Assembly (NCBI RefSeq): GCF_030811455.1
Contig: NZ_JAUSQU010000001.1
Location: 868,001 to 932,000 of the forward strand
Direction: 5' to 3'
DNA length: 64,000 nucleotides
Source of the DNA: Streptosporangium lutulentum
GTDB taxonomy: Bacteria > Actinomycetota > Actinomycetes > Streptosporangiales > Streptosporangiaceae
Of the stretch, positions 34,078-42,780 are shown piece after piece (position 1 is the stretch's first letter; every line of letters begins with the position of its first letter). Position numbers and translations under genes: made by a program. The notes beneath the pieces are model-generated. The model did not search any database. It had not been told where the DNA came from and saw only the letters and a program-made list of their open reading frames with translations.

Positions 34078-34539
34078 TCAGAACCCCAGCCACGGGCCCC
34101 ACAGCGGGACTCGTAGCTGAAGTCCGACGACGAAGATGAGCGTGCCGGCCACGGTCAGTCCGGCGGCCACGGCCACGGCCGTGAGCAGCCGTACGCGCGA
34201 GCTGGCCAGCGCGGTGAGCAGGGCGGTCACCGCCGACGTCGGTACGAATCCGAGGCCCCGAACGGTGAATCCGAAGAACAGGATCGCGAGCACGATGGCG
34301 GCGACCGCACGCCAGGGGATCGGCCCGAACGAGATCATCTCGCCGGCGACGAGTCCCTTGACGACGATCGCCAGGCCCAGGGCGGCCACGGTCGCGCCGA
34401 CCAGCAGCGGGAAGGCGCCGGGGCCCATCCGCAGCGGGGTGCCCAGCTCGTAGCCGAGCGACCCCACCACGAACGCGCCACCGATCAGGACGAAGATCCC
34501 CCCGACGAGGATGTCGGGGAAGGACCGGCGGCGCTCCAT
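34078..34539 (-). CDS. tctB: Tripartite tricarboxylate transporter, small membrane subunit TctB
   Basis: 153 residues with four hydrophobic segments (ILVGGIFVLIGGAFVVGSLG, GAFPLLVGATVAALGLAIV, VAAIVLAILFFGFTV, LTAVAVAAGLTVAGTLIFVV). The GxxxGxxxFP-type start (LRMGPGAFP) is characteristic of TctB. It forms the membrane complex with TctA. The start lies one base from the tctC stop, which indicates strict co-expression. Confidence 0.9.
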   Translation of the reverse strand: MERRRSFPDILVGGIFVLIGGAFVVGSLGYELGTPLRMGPGAFPLLVGATVAALGLAIVVKGLVAGEMISFGPIPWRAVAAIVLAILFFGFTVRGLGFVPTSAVTALLTALASSRVRLLTAVAVAAGLTVAGTLIFVVGLQLRVPLWGPWLGF

Positions 34540-34540
34540 C

Positions 34541-35581
34541 TCAGGAGGCCTTGACGCCGGCGTCGGCGATGACCTTCGCCCAGGTGCCGAGCTGCTCTTC
34601 GAGCTTGGTCCGGAGCGCCTGCGGGGTCGTGTCCTCGGCCGGGACCGGCGCGGTGCCGAGCTTGGCCATCTGGTCGATGACCTTCGGGTCGGCCAGCGCC
34701 GTCTTCAGCGCCTCGGACAGCTTCTGGACGACCGCCTGCGGCGTGCCGGTCGGGACGTAGAGACCGTGCCACACGCTGACCTCGAGCTGGGGCAGCCCGG
34801 CCTCGGCCGTGGTGGGCAGGTCGGGCAGGCTCTTCACCCGCTCCGGCGTGGTGACCGCGTACGCCTTCACCTTGCCCGAGGAGATCTGGCCGCTGGTGTT
34901 GGTCGTCTGGTCGCACATGAAGTCGACCTGGCCGCCGACGAGGTCGGTCAGCGCGGGGCCGGTGCCTTCGTACGGGACCTCCTGGAGCTTGACACCGGTG
35001 GCGCTCTGGAACAGCAGGCCGCACAGGTGGGACGCGGCGCCGATGCCGGCGTTGGCCAGCGTGACCTTGTCGGCGTTCGCCTTCACGTAGGTCACGAGCT
35101 CCTGGAGCGTCGTGGGGGCGAAGTCCTTGCGGGCGACGACCGTCATCGGCACCTCGGTGACGAGCCCGACCATCTCGAAGTCCTCAAGCGGCTTGTAGCC
35201 CAGGTTCTGGTACAGGGCGGGCGCCGTCGACATGCCGATGTGGTGCATGAGCACGGTGTAGCCGTCGGGCTCGGCCCGCGCGACCTCGCCCGCGCCGACC
35301 GTGCCGCCCGCACCCTCGGCGTTCTGGACGACGATCTTGGCGCCGAGCTTGGCGGCCATCGGCTCGGCGATCATGCGGGTGACGACGTCCGTCGGGCCGC
35401 CCGCGCTGAACGGCACGACGAACGTGATGTTCTGGTCCGGGTAGCCCGCACCTGCGTCGCCACCACTGGTGGCACCTCCGCCGGCGGCGCCTCCGTTGCC
35501 GGAACAGGCGGCGACGAGCGAAAGGACGCCGAGCGCGGCGATCATCCGCGCGGCGGCCCGGTGTCTGCCGGTCGTTCTCAT
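34541..35581 (-). CDS. tctC: Tripartite tricarboxylate transporter, substrate-binding lipoprotein TctC
   Basis: 346 residues. A signal peptide ends in the lipobox VAAC (LVAACSGNGG), so the protein is lipid-anchored outside the membrane. The mature part begins YPDQNITFVVPFSAGGPTD, the diagnostic Bug/TctC signature, followed by GTVGAGEVARAEPDGYTV and GTGPALTDLVGGQVDFM. TctC-type proteins bind carboxylates such as citrate, tartrate or aromatic acids; specificity cannot be assigned. First gene of the operon, divergent from tctD. Confidence 0.93.
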   Translation of the reverse strand: MRTTGRHRAAARMIAALGVLSLVAACSGNGGAAGGGATSGGDAGAGYPDQNITFVVPFSAGGPTDVVTRMIAEPMAAKLGAKIVVQNAEGAGGTVGAGEVARAEPDGYTVLMHHIGMSTAPALYQNLGYKPLEDFEMVGLVTEVPMTVVARKDFAPTTLQELVTYVKANADKVTLANAGIGAASHLCGLLFQSATGVKLQEVPYEGTGPALTDLVGGQVDFMCDQTTNTSGQISSGKVKAYAVTTPERVKSLPDLPTTAEAGLPQLEVSVWHGLYVPTGTPQAVVQKLSEALKTALADPKVIDQMAKLGTAPVPAEDTTPQALRTKLEEQLGTWAKVIADAGVKAS

Positions 35582-35660
35582 ATCGCGGCCTCCTCCTCAG
35601 CGCACGCGCACTCGTCGGTGAGTGCGCGGCCTCAGTCTCGGACAGCGGGGACGCGGATGG

Positions 35661-35708
35661 TGTCAGAGGAATCCCAAGGAATGCGCTGATTGTCAGAGAA
35701 ATCCCAAG
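35661..35708. promoter_or_regulatory. Pair of 18-bp direct repeats, candidate TctD operators
   Basis: The repeats at 35661-35678 and 35691-35708 differ at one base and have a 30-bp period (about three helical turns). They lie in the divergent tctC-tctD intergenic region, where an OmpR-type regulator would be expected to bind a direct repeat. A -10-like TAGAAT follows at 35727-35732, 8 bases before the tctD start. Confidence 0.6.
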
Positions 35709-35740
35709 ATCTGATGATCGGGGCCGTAGAATCCGCCGGT

Positions 35741-36424
35741 ATGCGGATCACCATCATCGAGGATGACGACCGCGTGGCGCGGGCTCTGGTGACCGTCCTG
35801 GTCCAGGCGGGCTTCGAGGTCCACCGCCTCGCCACCGCGGCGGAGGCCGTGCACGCCGCCCCGTCCGATGTGGTCCTCGTCGACCTGGGGCTGCCCGACG
35901 GCGACGGACTCGACGTGATCCGCAAGCTGCGTGACCGCCCCGAGACCGCCGTCATCGCCGTGACGGCACGGTCGGAGGAGCACGAACGGGTCCGTGGCCT
36001 GCGCGCCGGCGCCGACGATTACATCGTGAAGCCCTTCGGCATCCCGGAGCTGCTGGCCCGGATCGACGCCGTCCTGCGGCGCACCCGGGTGGCTCGCTCC
36101 CTGAGCCACCCGGACGAGCCGCTCGTCCTCGGTCCGATGCGGATCGGCGTCGGCACCCGCGAGGTCACCATCGGCGGCACGCCCGTGACGCTGACCCGCA
36201 AGGAGTTCGAGCTGCTCCTGCTGCTGGCCCGGCGGGCGCCGAACGTGGTGAGCCGCGACGTCATCCTCGACCAGATCTGGGGCGCGACCTGGGAGCCCTC
36301 AAGCCGCACCCTGGACACCCACATCGCGGCGTTGCGGCACAAGCTCGGACCGGCCGTGCTCATCCGCACGATCCACGGGGTCGGCTATCGGCTCCTGGCC
36401 GACCAGCCGGAGCTGATCGGCTGA
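35741..36424 (+). CDS. tctD: OmpR-family response regulator (TctD-like)
   Basis: 227 residues from ATG 35741; the frame is open 17 codons further upstream, across the operator repeats. The receiver domain has acidic EDDD at 7-10, phosphoacceptor D48 (VLVDLGLPDGDG), T76 and K97 (DYIVKPFG). The C-terminal winged helix contains LTRKEFELLLLLARRAPNVVSRDVI and DTHIAALRHKLG. Adjacent to the sensor kinase gene (6 bases) and divergent from the transporter it presumably induces when substrate is present. Confidence 0.92.
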   Translation: MRITIIEDDDRVARALVTVLVQAGFEVHRLATAAEAVHAAPSDVVLVDLGLPDGDGLDVIRKLRDRPETAVIAVTARSEEHERVRGLRAGADDYIVKPFGIPELLARIDAVLRRTRVARSLSHPDEPLVLGPMRIGVGTREVTIGGTPVTLTRKEFELLLLLARRAPNVVSRDVILDQIWGATWEPSSRTLDTHIAALRHKLGPAVLIRTIHGVGYRLLADQPELIG

Positions 36425-36430
36425 CACGCC

Positions 36431-37912
36431 GTGCACCGTCGTCTGCTCGTCGTCCTGGTGCCCCTCGCGGTGCTGCTCGTCTCGGCGCTCGGGGTGCCGC
36501 TCAGCGTCACCGTGGCCGAGCGGGAGATGCAGGAGACCTACGTCGACCGGCTCAACGACGTCGGCCGGTTCGCGTCGCTGGCCGAGACCGCGCTGTCGAC
36601 CGGGCGGACCGAGGCGCTCCACCAGGAGCTGGCGCACTACCACGAGCTGTACGGCATCCCGGTCGCGGTGATCGACACGTCGGGCACGGTGCTGCTCGGA
36701 CCCGCCGGTGCGTACCGGGAGGCGGCGCGGGCCGAGCCGGGGTTGCCCCGGATCGTGACCGCGGCGCTGGCCGGGGCGAGGTCCGAACCGTCAGGGGCGT
36801 GGGCGCCGTGGGACGACTCCGCGCTCGTGGTCGCGGAGCCGGTGGGCCGGGACAGCGAGGTCGTCGGCGCCGTCGTGACGATTTCCGACCTGTCGAAGAC
36901 GCGCTACAGCATCCTCGTGCGATGGGCCTGGCTCGCCGGGCTCGGGCTGCTGCCGCTGGTCGCTCTGGTGGCCGTCGCCTGGCCGGTGTCGGCGTGGGTG
37001 CTGCGGCCGGTGCGGGAGCTGGACGCGGCGAGTTCGCGGATCTCACAGGGCGACCTCACGATCCGGGCGGACGCCGAGGCCGGCCCGGTCGAGCTGCGGC
37101 GGCTGGCGGAGTCGTTCAACACCATGATGGACGCGGTCGAGAACGCCGTGCAGCGGCAGCGGGCGTTCGTGTCCGACGCGTCGCATCAGCTGCGCAATCC
37201 GCTGACCAGCCTCCGGCTCGCCGTGGAGAGTCTGGAACCGCACCTGCGCGCGGCCGGTAACGGGCGGCAGGTGTACGACGTCGCCGTCGACGAGCTGAAG
37301 GCGATGCAGCGGATGCTGAACTCCCTGCAGGCCAGTGCGCGGATGGAGAGCATACGGACGGCGTCGCCGGTGGATCTCGACGCGGTGCTGGCGACCCGGG
37401 TGGACCGATGGCGGGCGCTGACGGCGACGGCGGGGCAGACACTGGCGGTCGACGTGCGGCCGGGGCTGCGGTTGCTGGAGCCGACGGGCGGGCTGGGCAG
37501 CATCCTGGACGAGCTGATCAGCAACGCGTTGCGGCTGTCGGACGCGCGGGTGGTGGAGGTGGCCGCCCGGGTCGTCCCCGGTGGCACGGGCGCCGGCCCC
37601 GGTGACGCCTCCGCGGCCGCAGGCGTGGTCACGATCACCGTCCGCGACGACGGCCAGGGCATCGACGCGTCCGAGCGGGCCCAGGCGCTACAGCGGTTCT
37701 GGCGGTCGCCGCGGCACCAGAACGTGCCCGGGACCGGCCTGGGACTGGCGATCTGCGCCGACCTGGTCGGGGCGGCCGGGGGCGAGCTGCGGCTGGAGGA
37801 GGGCCTGCCGCGTCCGGACGGGTCCGGGCACGGATTCGCCGCGGTGGTCACCTTGCCGGTCGTTCCGCGGGTGACGCCGTCGTCCGGCGCCCCGGATCCG
37901 TCGCCGGTCTGA
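36431..37912 (+). CDS. tctE: Sensor histidine kinase (TctE-like)
   Basis: 493 residues from GTG 36431. Membrane segments at ~4-28 and ~161-190 enclose an extracytoplasmic sensor domain. A HAMP region follows (LRPVRELDAASSRISQGDLT), then the phosphoacceptor H252 in SDASHQLRNPLTSL, N-box LDELISNALRLS, and G-boxes DDGQGI and GTGLGLAI. It should phosphorylate TctD in response to an external carboxylate, possibly via a binding protein. The gene for a TAXI-type binding lipoprotein converges on it from the right. Confidence 0.92.
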   Translation: MHRRLLVVLVPLAVLLVSALGVPLSVTVAEREMQETYVDRLNDVGRFASLAETALSTGRTEALHQELAHYHELYGIPVAVIDTSGTVLLGPAGAYREAARAEPGLPRIVTAALAGARSEPSGAWAPWDDSALVVAEPVGRDSEVVGAVVTISDLSKTRYSILVRWAWLAGLGLLPLVALVAVAWPVSAWVLRPVRELDAASSRISQGDLTIRADAEAGPVELRRLAESFNTMMDAVENAVQRQRAFVSDASHQLRNPLTSLRLAVESLEPHLRAAGNGRQVYDVAVDELKAMQRMLNSLQASARMESIRTASPVDLDAVLATRVDRWRALTATAGQTLAVDVRPGLRLLEPTGGLGSILDELISNALRLSDARVVEVAARVVPGGTGAGPGDASAAAGVVTITVRDDGQGIDASERAQALQRFWRSPRHQNVPGTGLGLAICADLVGAAGGELRLEEGLPRPDGSGHGFAAVVTLPVVPRVTPSSGAPDPSPV

Positions 37913-37947
37913 GGACCCGGCCTCCGCCGCCCTGCCGCCGTCCCGGG

Positions 37948-38907
37948 TCAGCGCTTGCGGTCGCGGAACCAGGCGGCCGCGCCCGGATGGAGCGGGATCG
38001 ACGCGGTGGAGATCCCGGTACGCACGTTGATCTGCCACGCTTCGGGAACGGCTTCGGCGCCGTCGCGACTGGCGGAGATGATCGCGCCGGTATGCGTGAA
38101 GATCGTGTCGGTGATGGCGTAGACCAGGTCGTCGGGCAGGTCGTTGCGCACGAGAAGCACGTTCGGCACGGCGACGGTGCGGGTGGCCGGGACACCGGCG
38201 TAGGCGGTCGCGGGGGTCATGGCCGGAGTGTAGGGACCTGGGAACGCCTCCAAGAGCGCGTCCGCCTGCGCGTCCAACGGGATCAGCCGGATCGGGTGCC
38301 GCTGCGCCAGCTCCGCGATGGCGGGGGTCGGGACGCCGGTCAGGGAGAACATCGCGTCGATCTCGCCGTCGCGCAGCGCCGCCGCCGATTCGGCCTGGCT
38401 GAGGTAGCGGCCGTCGGCGTCCACCGGGCCGAGCCTCAGAACCCGCAGCGACGTGAACTCCGTCCCCGAGTCGCGGGCGCCGAGGGATACGCGCTTGCCC
38501 TTCAGGTCCCGGAACTCGTCGATCGCCGAATCCGCCATGACCACGAGATGCAGGTGGCTGTCGTAGAGCCGGCATATCGCCGAGAGCTCCTCGGGCGCGC
38601 TGCCGTCGGTGGTGATCAGCGCGTCCAGGCTCGTCAGCCCCAGGTGCACCTCGCCGGCCCGCAGCATCCGGATGTTGTCGGCGGACGCCCCGCTCGGCAC
38701 GGTGACCACCGCGACCCCCGGCACCTGCTGGGAGATGTGCTCGGCCAGCGCGCCGCCGATGCGCCGGTACACCGCCCCCGCCGGCCCGGTGGCCAGTCGC
38801 AGGCGGACCTTGTCGACCTCGGGCGGCCGGGAGCACCCGACGAGCAGCCCTCCGGCGGCCAGGAGCACCGCCCGCCGGTCGAGCCGTGGCTCCGGGTTCA
38901 GCACCAT
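37948..38907 (-). CDS. TAXI-family (TRAP-associated) solute-binding lipoprotein
   Basis: 319 residues from ATG 38907. The N-terminus has two consecutive arginines and a hydrophobic stretch ending in lipobox LVGC (LLVGCSRPP), so it is a lipid-anchored, possibly Tat-exported protein. The mature part fits TAXI proteins: LRLATGPAGAVYRRIGGALA, then VHLGLTSLDAL and KGKRVSLGARDSGTE. TAXI proteins normally feed TRAP membrane subunits for glutamate, alpha-ketoglutarate or similar acids, but no TRAP permease is near. It may serve a distant TRAP carrier or act as the ligand-sensing partner of the convergent TctE kinase. Confidence 0.85.
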   Translation of the reverse strand: MVLNPEPRLDRRAVLLAAGGLLVGCSRPPEVDKVRLRLATGPAGAVYRRIGGALAEHISQQVPGVAVVTVPSGASADNIRMLRAGEVHLGLTSLDALITTDGSAPEELSAICRLYDSHLHLVVMADSAIDEFRDLKGKRVSLGARDSGTEFTSLRVLRLGPVDADGRYLSQAESAAALRDGEIDAMFSLTGVPTPAIAELAQRHPIRLIPLDAQADALLEAFPGPYTPAMTPATAYAGVPATRTVAVPNVLLVRNDLPDDLVYAITDTIFTHTGAIISASRDGAEAVPEAWQINVRTGISTASIPLHPGAAAWFRDRKR

Positions 38908-39128
38908 GCCGAGATGATACGGACAGCGGCCGCCGATGACATCGGCGTCGGCGCACCCGCGGTGGACGGACGCCGGCGTCGTGGCGGTGGACGGTGAGGC
39001 GACCGGGACCGGAGACGCGGGCGGATGCCGGGGCCAGGGCCTTCCACGACGGGGGAGAGCCGCGCTCGTGGCGGAAATCGACAGCCTTTCCTCAGCACCG
39101 TCCCCTACTGATCGCCAGATTTGTACAG

Positions 39129-39134
39129 TAACGT
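39129..39134 (+). promoter_or_regulatory. -10 element of a likely leaderless promoter (LysR gene)
   Basis: TAACGT lies 7 bases before GTG 39142 and there is no Shine-Dalgarno sequence. Confidence 0.4.
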
Positions 39135-39141
39135 TCCCCGC

Positions 39142-40098
39142 GTGACACCCACCCAGCTACGCGCGTTCGTCGCCGTGGTGCGGCTCGGTTCGGTCAAGGA
39201 GGCGGCGGCGGAGCTCGGGGTGTCGGAGGCCGCCGTCTCGTTGCACATCGGTCAGTTGCGCAAGGAGTTCGGCGACCAGCTGTTCACGCGGACCGCGTCC
39301 GGGCTCGCCTTCACCCCCGGAGGGCTGCGGCTCGCGAGCCGGGCGACGGAGATGCTCAGCCTGCAGGAACGCACGATCGTCGAGGTGAGCCAGGCGAGCC
39401 GGGGCCGGCGGCTGCTGCGCGTCGCGGCGTCCAGCCTGTTCGCCGAGCACGCGGCGCCCGGCCTGATCGGGCTGTTCACCAGCAGGGCCGCCGACCTTGA
39501 CGTGGAGCTGAGCGTGCACGATCCACGAAAGTTCGGTGCCCTGCTGCACTCCCGGACGGTGGACGTGGCGATCGGGCCCCGGGCGGGAAACCCGGACGAG
39601 TCGCTGGCGTGCCGGCCGTTCCTCAACTATCAGGTGATCGTCGTGTCCGGACCGGACCACCCGCTCGCCCAGCTCGACGCGGACACCCACCGGTTACGTG
39701 AGGAGACGTGGCTGCTCGGCCCGTCGGCGGCGGCGGACATCGGCGTGATTCCCGCGATCCTGCGCCGCCTCAAGGTGTCCGAGGGACACCAGCGGATCTT
39801 CCAGAGTCACTCCGCGGCCTTGGAGGAGGTCAAGCGCAACCACGGGGTGGCGCCGACGGTCTCCTTCGCGGTCGCGCAGGATCTGGCCAACGGCCGCCTT
39901 GTCCGCGTCGCCGGGCGGACCCTCCGATTCGACGGGGTGTGGGCCACGTCGACCCTCGCCGAACGGGGCGCGTCGTCGGCGGCCGCCGAACTCGTCCGGT
40001 TCGTCACCACCCCGCGGGCCACGCAGGCGATGCTGCGCGGCCCGGGGGTCAGCGTCGGCCGGTTCCGCCCCTCCGTTCACGTCACTCTCTGGAGCTGA
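39142..40098 (+). CDS. LysR-family transcriptional regulator
   Basis: 318 residues from GTG 39142. The N-terminal winged HTH reads TPTQLRAFVAVVRLGSVKEA then LGVSEAAVSLHIGQLRKEFG. The co-inducer domain with two alpha/beta lobes starts near RLLRVAASSLFAEH. Regulators of this form (CutR/CbbR-like) are often encoded beside actinobacterial CO dehydrogenase genes. The cox operon lies 2.7 kb downstream, beyond a penicillin-acylase-type gene, so control of cox is plausible but not demonstrated. The gene is convergent with that acylase. Confidence 0.88.
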   Translation: MTPTQLRAFVAVVRLGSVKEAAAELGVSEAAVSLHIGQLRKEFGDQLFTRTASGLAFTPGGLRLASRATEMLSLQERTIVEVSQASRGRRLLRVAASSLFAEHAAPGLIGLFTSRAADLDVELSVHDPRKFGALLHSRTVDVAIGPRAGNPDESLACRPFLNYQVIVVSGPDHPLAQLDADTHRLREETWLLGPSAAADIGVIPAILRRLKVSEGHQRIFQSHSAALEEVKRNHGVAPTVSFAVAQDLANGRLVRVAGRTLRFDGVWATSTLAERGASSAAAELVRFVTTPRATQAMLRGPGVSVGRFRPSVHVTLWS

Positions 40099-40149
40099 CG
40101 CGGCTCCGCGCGTTCACGGAAGGGCCGGCCGGGCTGCTCCGGCGGCAGA

Positions 40150-42396
40150 TCACCTGCCGGGCCTGTAGCTCCGCTCGATATGGCCCTTGAGGTCGTCGGG
40201 ATAGAAGTAGACGGGCCGGAGGTTGCCGCTCGCGTAACGTTCGGCCTGGTCGTTGAAGTGCGGTGAGCCGGGATGCCCGCTCGCGCCTCCCGCCGTCACC
40301 GCCCAGGCGCGCAGCCTCGGCCCGAACTCCACGACCGCCACGAAGCTGTTGCCGCTGGTGCCGTAATAGCGCTTCGTTCCCGGATAGCGCCTCGCCCCGA
40401 ACGAGGCGAGGGAGCCCCATTGCGCGGAGGTGAAAGGCACCGGGCTGCTCGGCTTGGCGTCGTCGAACGTCTGGACGATCGCGCCGTCGTTGCGCTGGAA
40501 GCGGTTGATCTCGCCCCAGGGCACCTGCCAGCCGCCGAAATCCTGGGTCAGCCGCTCCGCCGCCGCCTTGAGCGCCGTGAGCCGCTGCGCGTCGGTGGCA
40601 CGCTCGGCCAGGTAGTCCCACATCGACAGGCCCGCGTCCCTCGCCGCCTGGGCCAAGGGCGCCCAGAGCGCCTCGCCCCAGAACACGGCCAGCGAGGTCG
40701 CGGTCGAATCCGCGCCCCAGCGGTGGTCCCAGCCGCGCAGCAGACCGATCGGGCCGGCGAGATCCGCCTTCTGCCGGTCGCCCTCGGGCAGCCTGTCCCA
40801 CGCCGTGATCAGCCCCGGCACGAGCCGGGCGAAGGCGGTGAGGTAGGTGTCGAAGGCGGCGGCGATCAGCGTCTGCGGGGTGAAGTCGCGCCGCGCGCTC
40901 AGCACCCGGATCGCCTGCGGCCCGCGCGGGTTCTCGCCGGCCTGGTCGAAATAGCGCGGGTAGTCGGTGGCCTTGGGGCTGTCCGCGCCGGCCGCGGTCC
41001 AGGGCCAGTTGTTCGCGTTGAACGCCCAGCCGTTCTTCGGGTTCACCGCCTGCGGCAGGCTCTTGAGACTGTGCAGCCCGCGCCAGTCGGTCGCCGGGTC
41101 GCTGCCGTCGACGGGCTTGCGATAGTCGAAGCGATCGTCGCGGACCGGCATGAACTGCGGCATCAGGAAGGCGATCTCGCCCTTGGAGTCCGCGAACAGC
41201 GTGTTGTTCGAGCTGTTGGCCTTGAAGCCCGCCACCTCGAGGTAGTCCGAGTAATTGCGCGCCTTGGTGCGCAGGAAGCTCTGCTGCAGCGCCTCAAGGG
41301 GCTTGTTCATCAGGGAGAACGCGATCCACTTGCCGTCCGCCTCGCGGACGATCGGACCGTGGTGCGTGGCGAAGGTGGTGAAGTCGCGCCGCGCCTGCCC
41401 GCCGTCCGCGGTGCGGTAGGACAATGTGATCTTCTTCGTCTTCACCGGCCGCAGCGCGTTGCCGTAGCGGTAGGAGCGTCTGCCGTTCGCCCCGGTCACG
41501 ATCGTCTCGGCGAACTCGTCGACGTTGTCGACGCCGCTCGACGTGTGCATCCAGCCCGCGTTCGCGTTGAAGCCCTGGTAGATGAAGAACTGTCCCCAGG
41601 TGGCCGCGCCGTAGGCGTTGAGCCCTTCGCCGCTCGTCACCTGCTGCTCGGCGCGGAAGAAGAAGCTGGTGTGCGGGTTGATCAGCAGCAGTGCGTGGCC
41701 GTTCCGCGTGTGACTCGGCGCGATCGCCATGCCGTTGGAGCCCTTGGGCTCCTGGAACAGCAGCCCGCGCTCCTCGTCGGTCATCTCCACCGCGCGGTCG
41801 CCGTAGAAGGCCTCAAGCTGGGTGAGCGGCACCCTCTCGATGTCACCGCCGATGCTGCCTTCGGAGAAGCTCAGCGCCATCCACGGCTCGAACCGCTTGA
41901 TCACGCGCGGACGCACCTCGGGATGCGTCTCCAGGTAGTGGTTCAGCCCGTCCGCCCAGGCCTGCATCAGCTTGCGCAACCAGGCCGGGCTCCTCGTGTG
42001 ATCCCTCTTCAGCACCTCGGGATCGACGAACAGCCGCTGGCGCAGGTCCTGCCAGATCGCACTCTCGCCCTCGGCCTCGGCAAGGCGGCCGAGACTGACC
42101 AGATAGTTGTTCTCGATCCGGTTGAAGTCGTCCTCGGCCTGGGCGTACATCATTCCGAACACCGCGTCGGCGTCGGTCTTGCCCACCACATGGGGGATGC
42201 CCCAGTCATCACGGGTGATCGTCACGTTCGCCGCCTGCCGGTGCCGGCGGACGGAATCGGGGGCGATCCGCGTGGAATCGGCGGACGCGCCGTCGGGCGG
42301 CAGTCCCACCGCGACGGTCGCGGCTCCAGCGGCCAGTCCGGCCGCTCCGCCCAGGACGCGGCGCCTGCTCAGCCCTTCGTGCTGCGGGTGGTTCAT
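40150..42396 (-). CDS. Penicillin-acylase-family (Ntn-hydrolase) enzyme, Tat-exported
   Basis: 748 residues from ATG 42396. A twin-arginine signal (SRRRVLGGAAGLAAGAATV) directs export. The alpha part is followed by GSNGMAIAPSHTRNG, where S220 should become the N-terminal nucleophile of the beta chain after autocatalytic cleavage at G219-S220. Later hallmarks include INPHTSFFF and the asparagine-containing FNANNWPW. Family members hydrolyse amide bonds in beta-lactams, N-acyl homoserine lactones and lipopeptides; the closest character is to acyl-homoserine-lactone/aculeacin acylases. Whether it quenches quorum signals or tailors a metabolite is unknown. Confidence 0.9.
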   Translation of the reverse strand: MNHPQHEGLSRRRVLGGAAGLAAGAATVAVGLPPDGASADSTRIAPDSVRRHRQAANVTITRDDWGIPHVVGKTDADAVFGMMYAQAEDDFNRIENNYLVSLGRLAEAEGESAIWQDLRQRLFVDPEVLKRDHTRSPAWLRKLMQAWADGLNHYLETHPEVRPRVIKRFEPWMALSFSEGSIGGDIERVPLTQLEAFYGDRAVEMTDEERGLLFQEPKGSNGMAIAPSHTRNGHALLLINPHTSFFFRAEQQVTSGEGLNAYGAATWGQFFIYQGFNANAGWMHTSSGVDNVDEFAETIVTGANGRRSYRYGNALRPVKTKKITLSYRTADGGQARRDFTTFATHHGPIVREADGKWIAFSLMNKPLEALQQSFLRTKARNYSDYLEVAGFKANSSNNTLFADSKGEIAFLMPQFMPVRDDRFDYRKPVDGSDPATDWRGLHSLKSLPQAVNPKNGWAFNANNWPWTAAGADSPKATDYPRYFDQAGENPRGPQAIRVLSARRDFTPQTLIAAAFDTYLTAFARLVPGLITAWDRLPEGDRQKADLAGPIGLLRGWDHRWGADSTATSLAVFWGEALWAPLAQAARDAGLSMWDYLAERATDAQRLTALKAAAERLTQDFGGWQVPWGEINRFQRNDGAIVQTFDDAKPSSPVPFTSAQWGSLASFGARRYPGTKRYYGTSGNSFVAVVEFGPRLRAWAVTAGGASGHPGSPHFNDQAERYASGNLRPVYFYPDDLKGHIERSYRPGR

Positions 42397-42677
42397 GAGG
42401 GGGGTCCACCTTTCTCAGGGATCAAGGGATCATGCGGGGTTCACGCGACCTGTGCGGTGGCGGGGCGCGGACGCGGGGCTCCCCGTCACCGTTCGGCGGC
42501 GCTACCGCGTACCCCCGACACCCTGACGGGTGAGCCCGTCCCGGTGGCCACCGTCCGGCCGGGGAACGGCAACGATCATCACTGCCTCCCGGGTCGCTTG
42601 GTGATCAATCTTTCCAAGATGAGTACCACTCGCTCCGGCCGGGCGGCAATAGAGATCAAAAGATAGGTGACGTGCTA

Positions 42678-42720
42678 GACGCATTCGTGACAATCAAAGT
42701 TCAATGTGAGTGAATGCGTC
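42678..42720. repeat. 9-bp inverted repeat in an AT-rich intergenic patch
   Basis: GACGCATTC (42678-42686) and GAATGCGTC (42712-42720) are separated by 25 bases. The element lies 61 bases beyond the coxE stop in the 384-bp gap before the acylase start. It could be the cox operon terminator or a regulator site. No gene is seen in this gap. Confidence 0.5.
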
Positions 42721-42780
42721 GGTCAGGCGTGAAAGGGGTCGGTTCGGCGCGTGGGAAGGTGCCGGCCCGACCCTGAGGAC

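Noticed and set aside
32405..34120. Long plus-strand frame opposite tctA
   Set aside because: It is rich in Arg, Gln, Asp and His, has no domain and mirrors a well-supported permease gene.
40273..42666. A 797-codon plus-strand frame opposite the acylase gene
   Set aside because: Repetitive shadow frame with no motif; the minus strand encodes a complete Tat-exported Ntn hydrolase.
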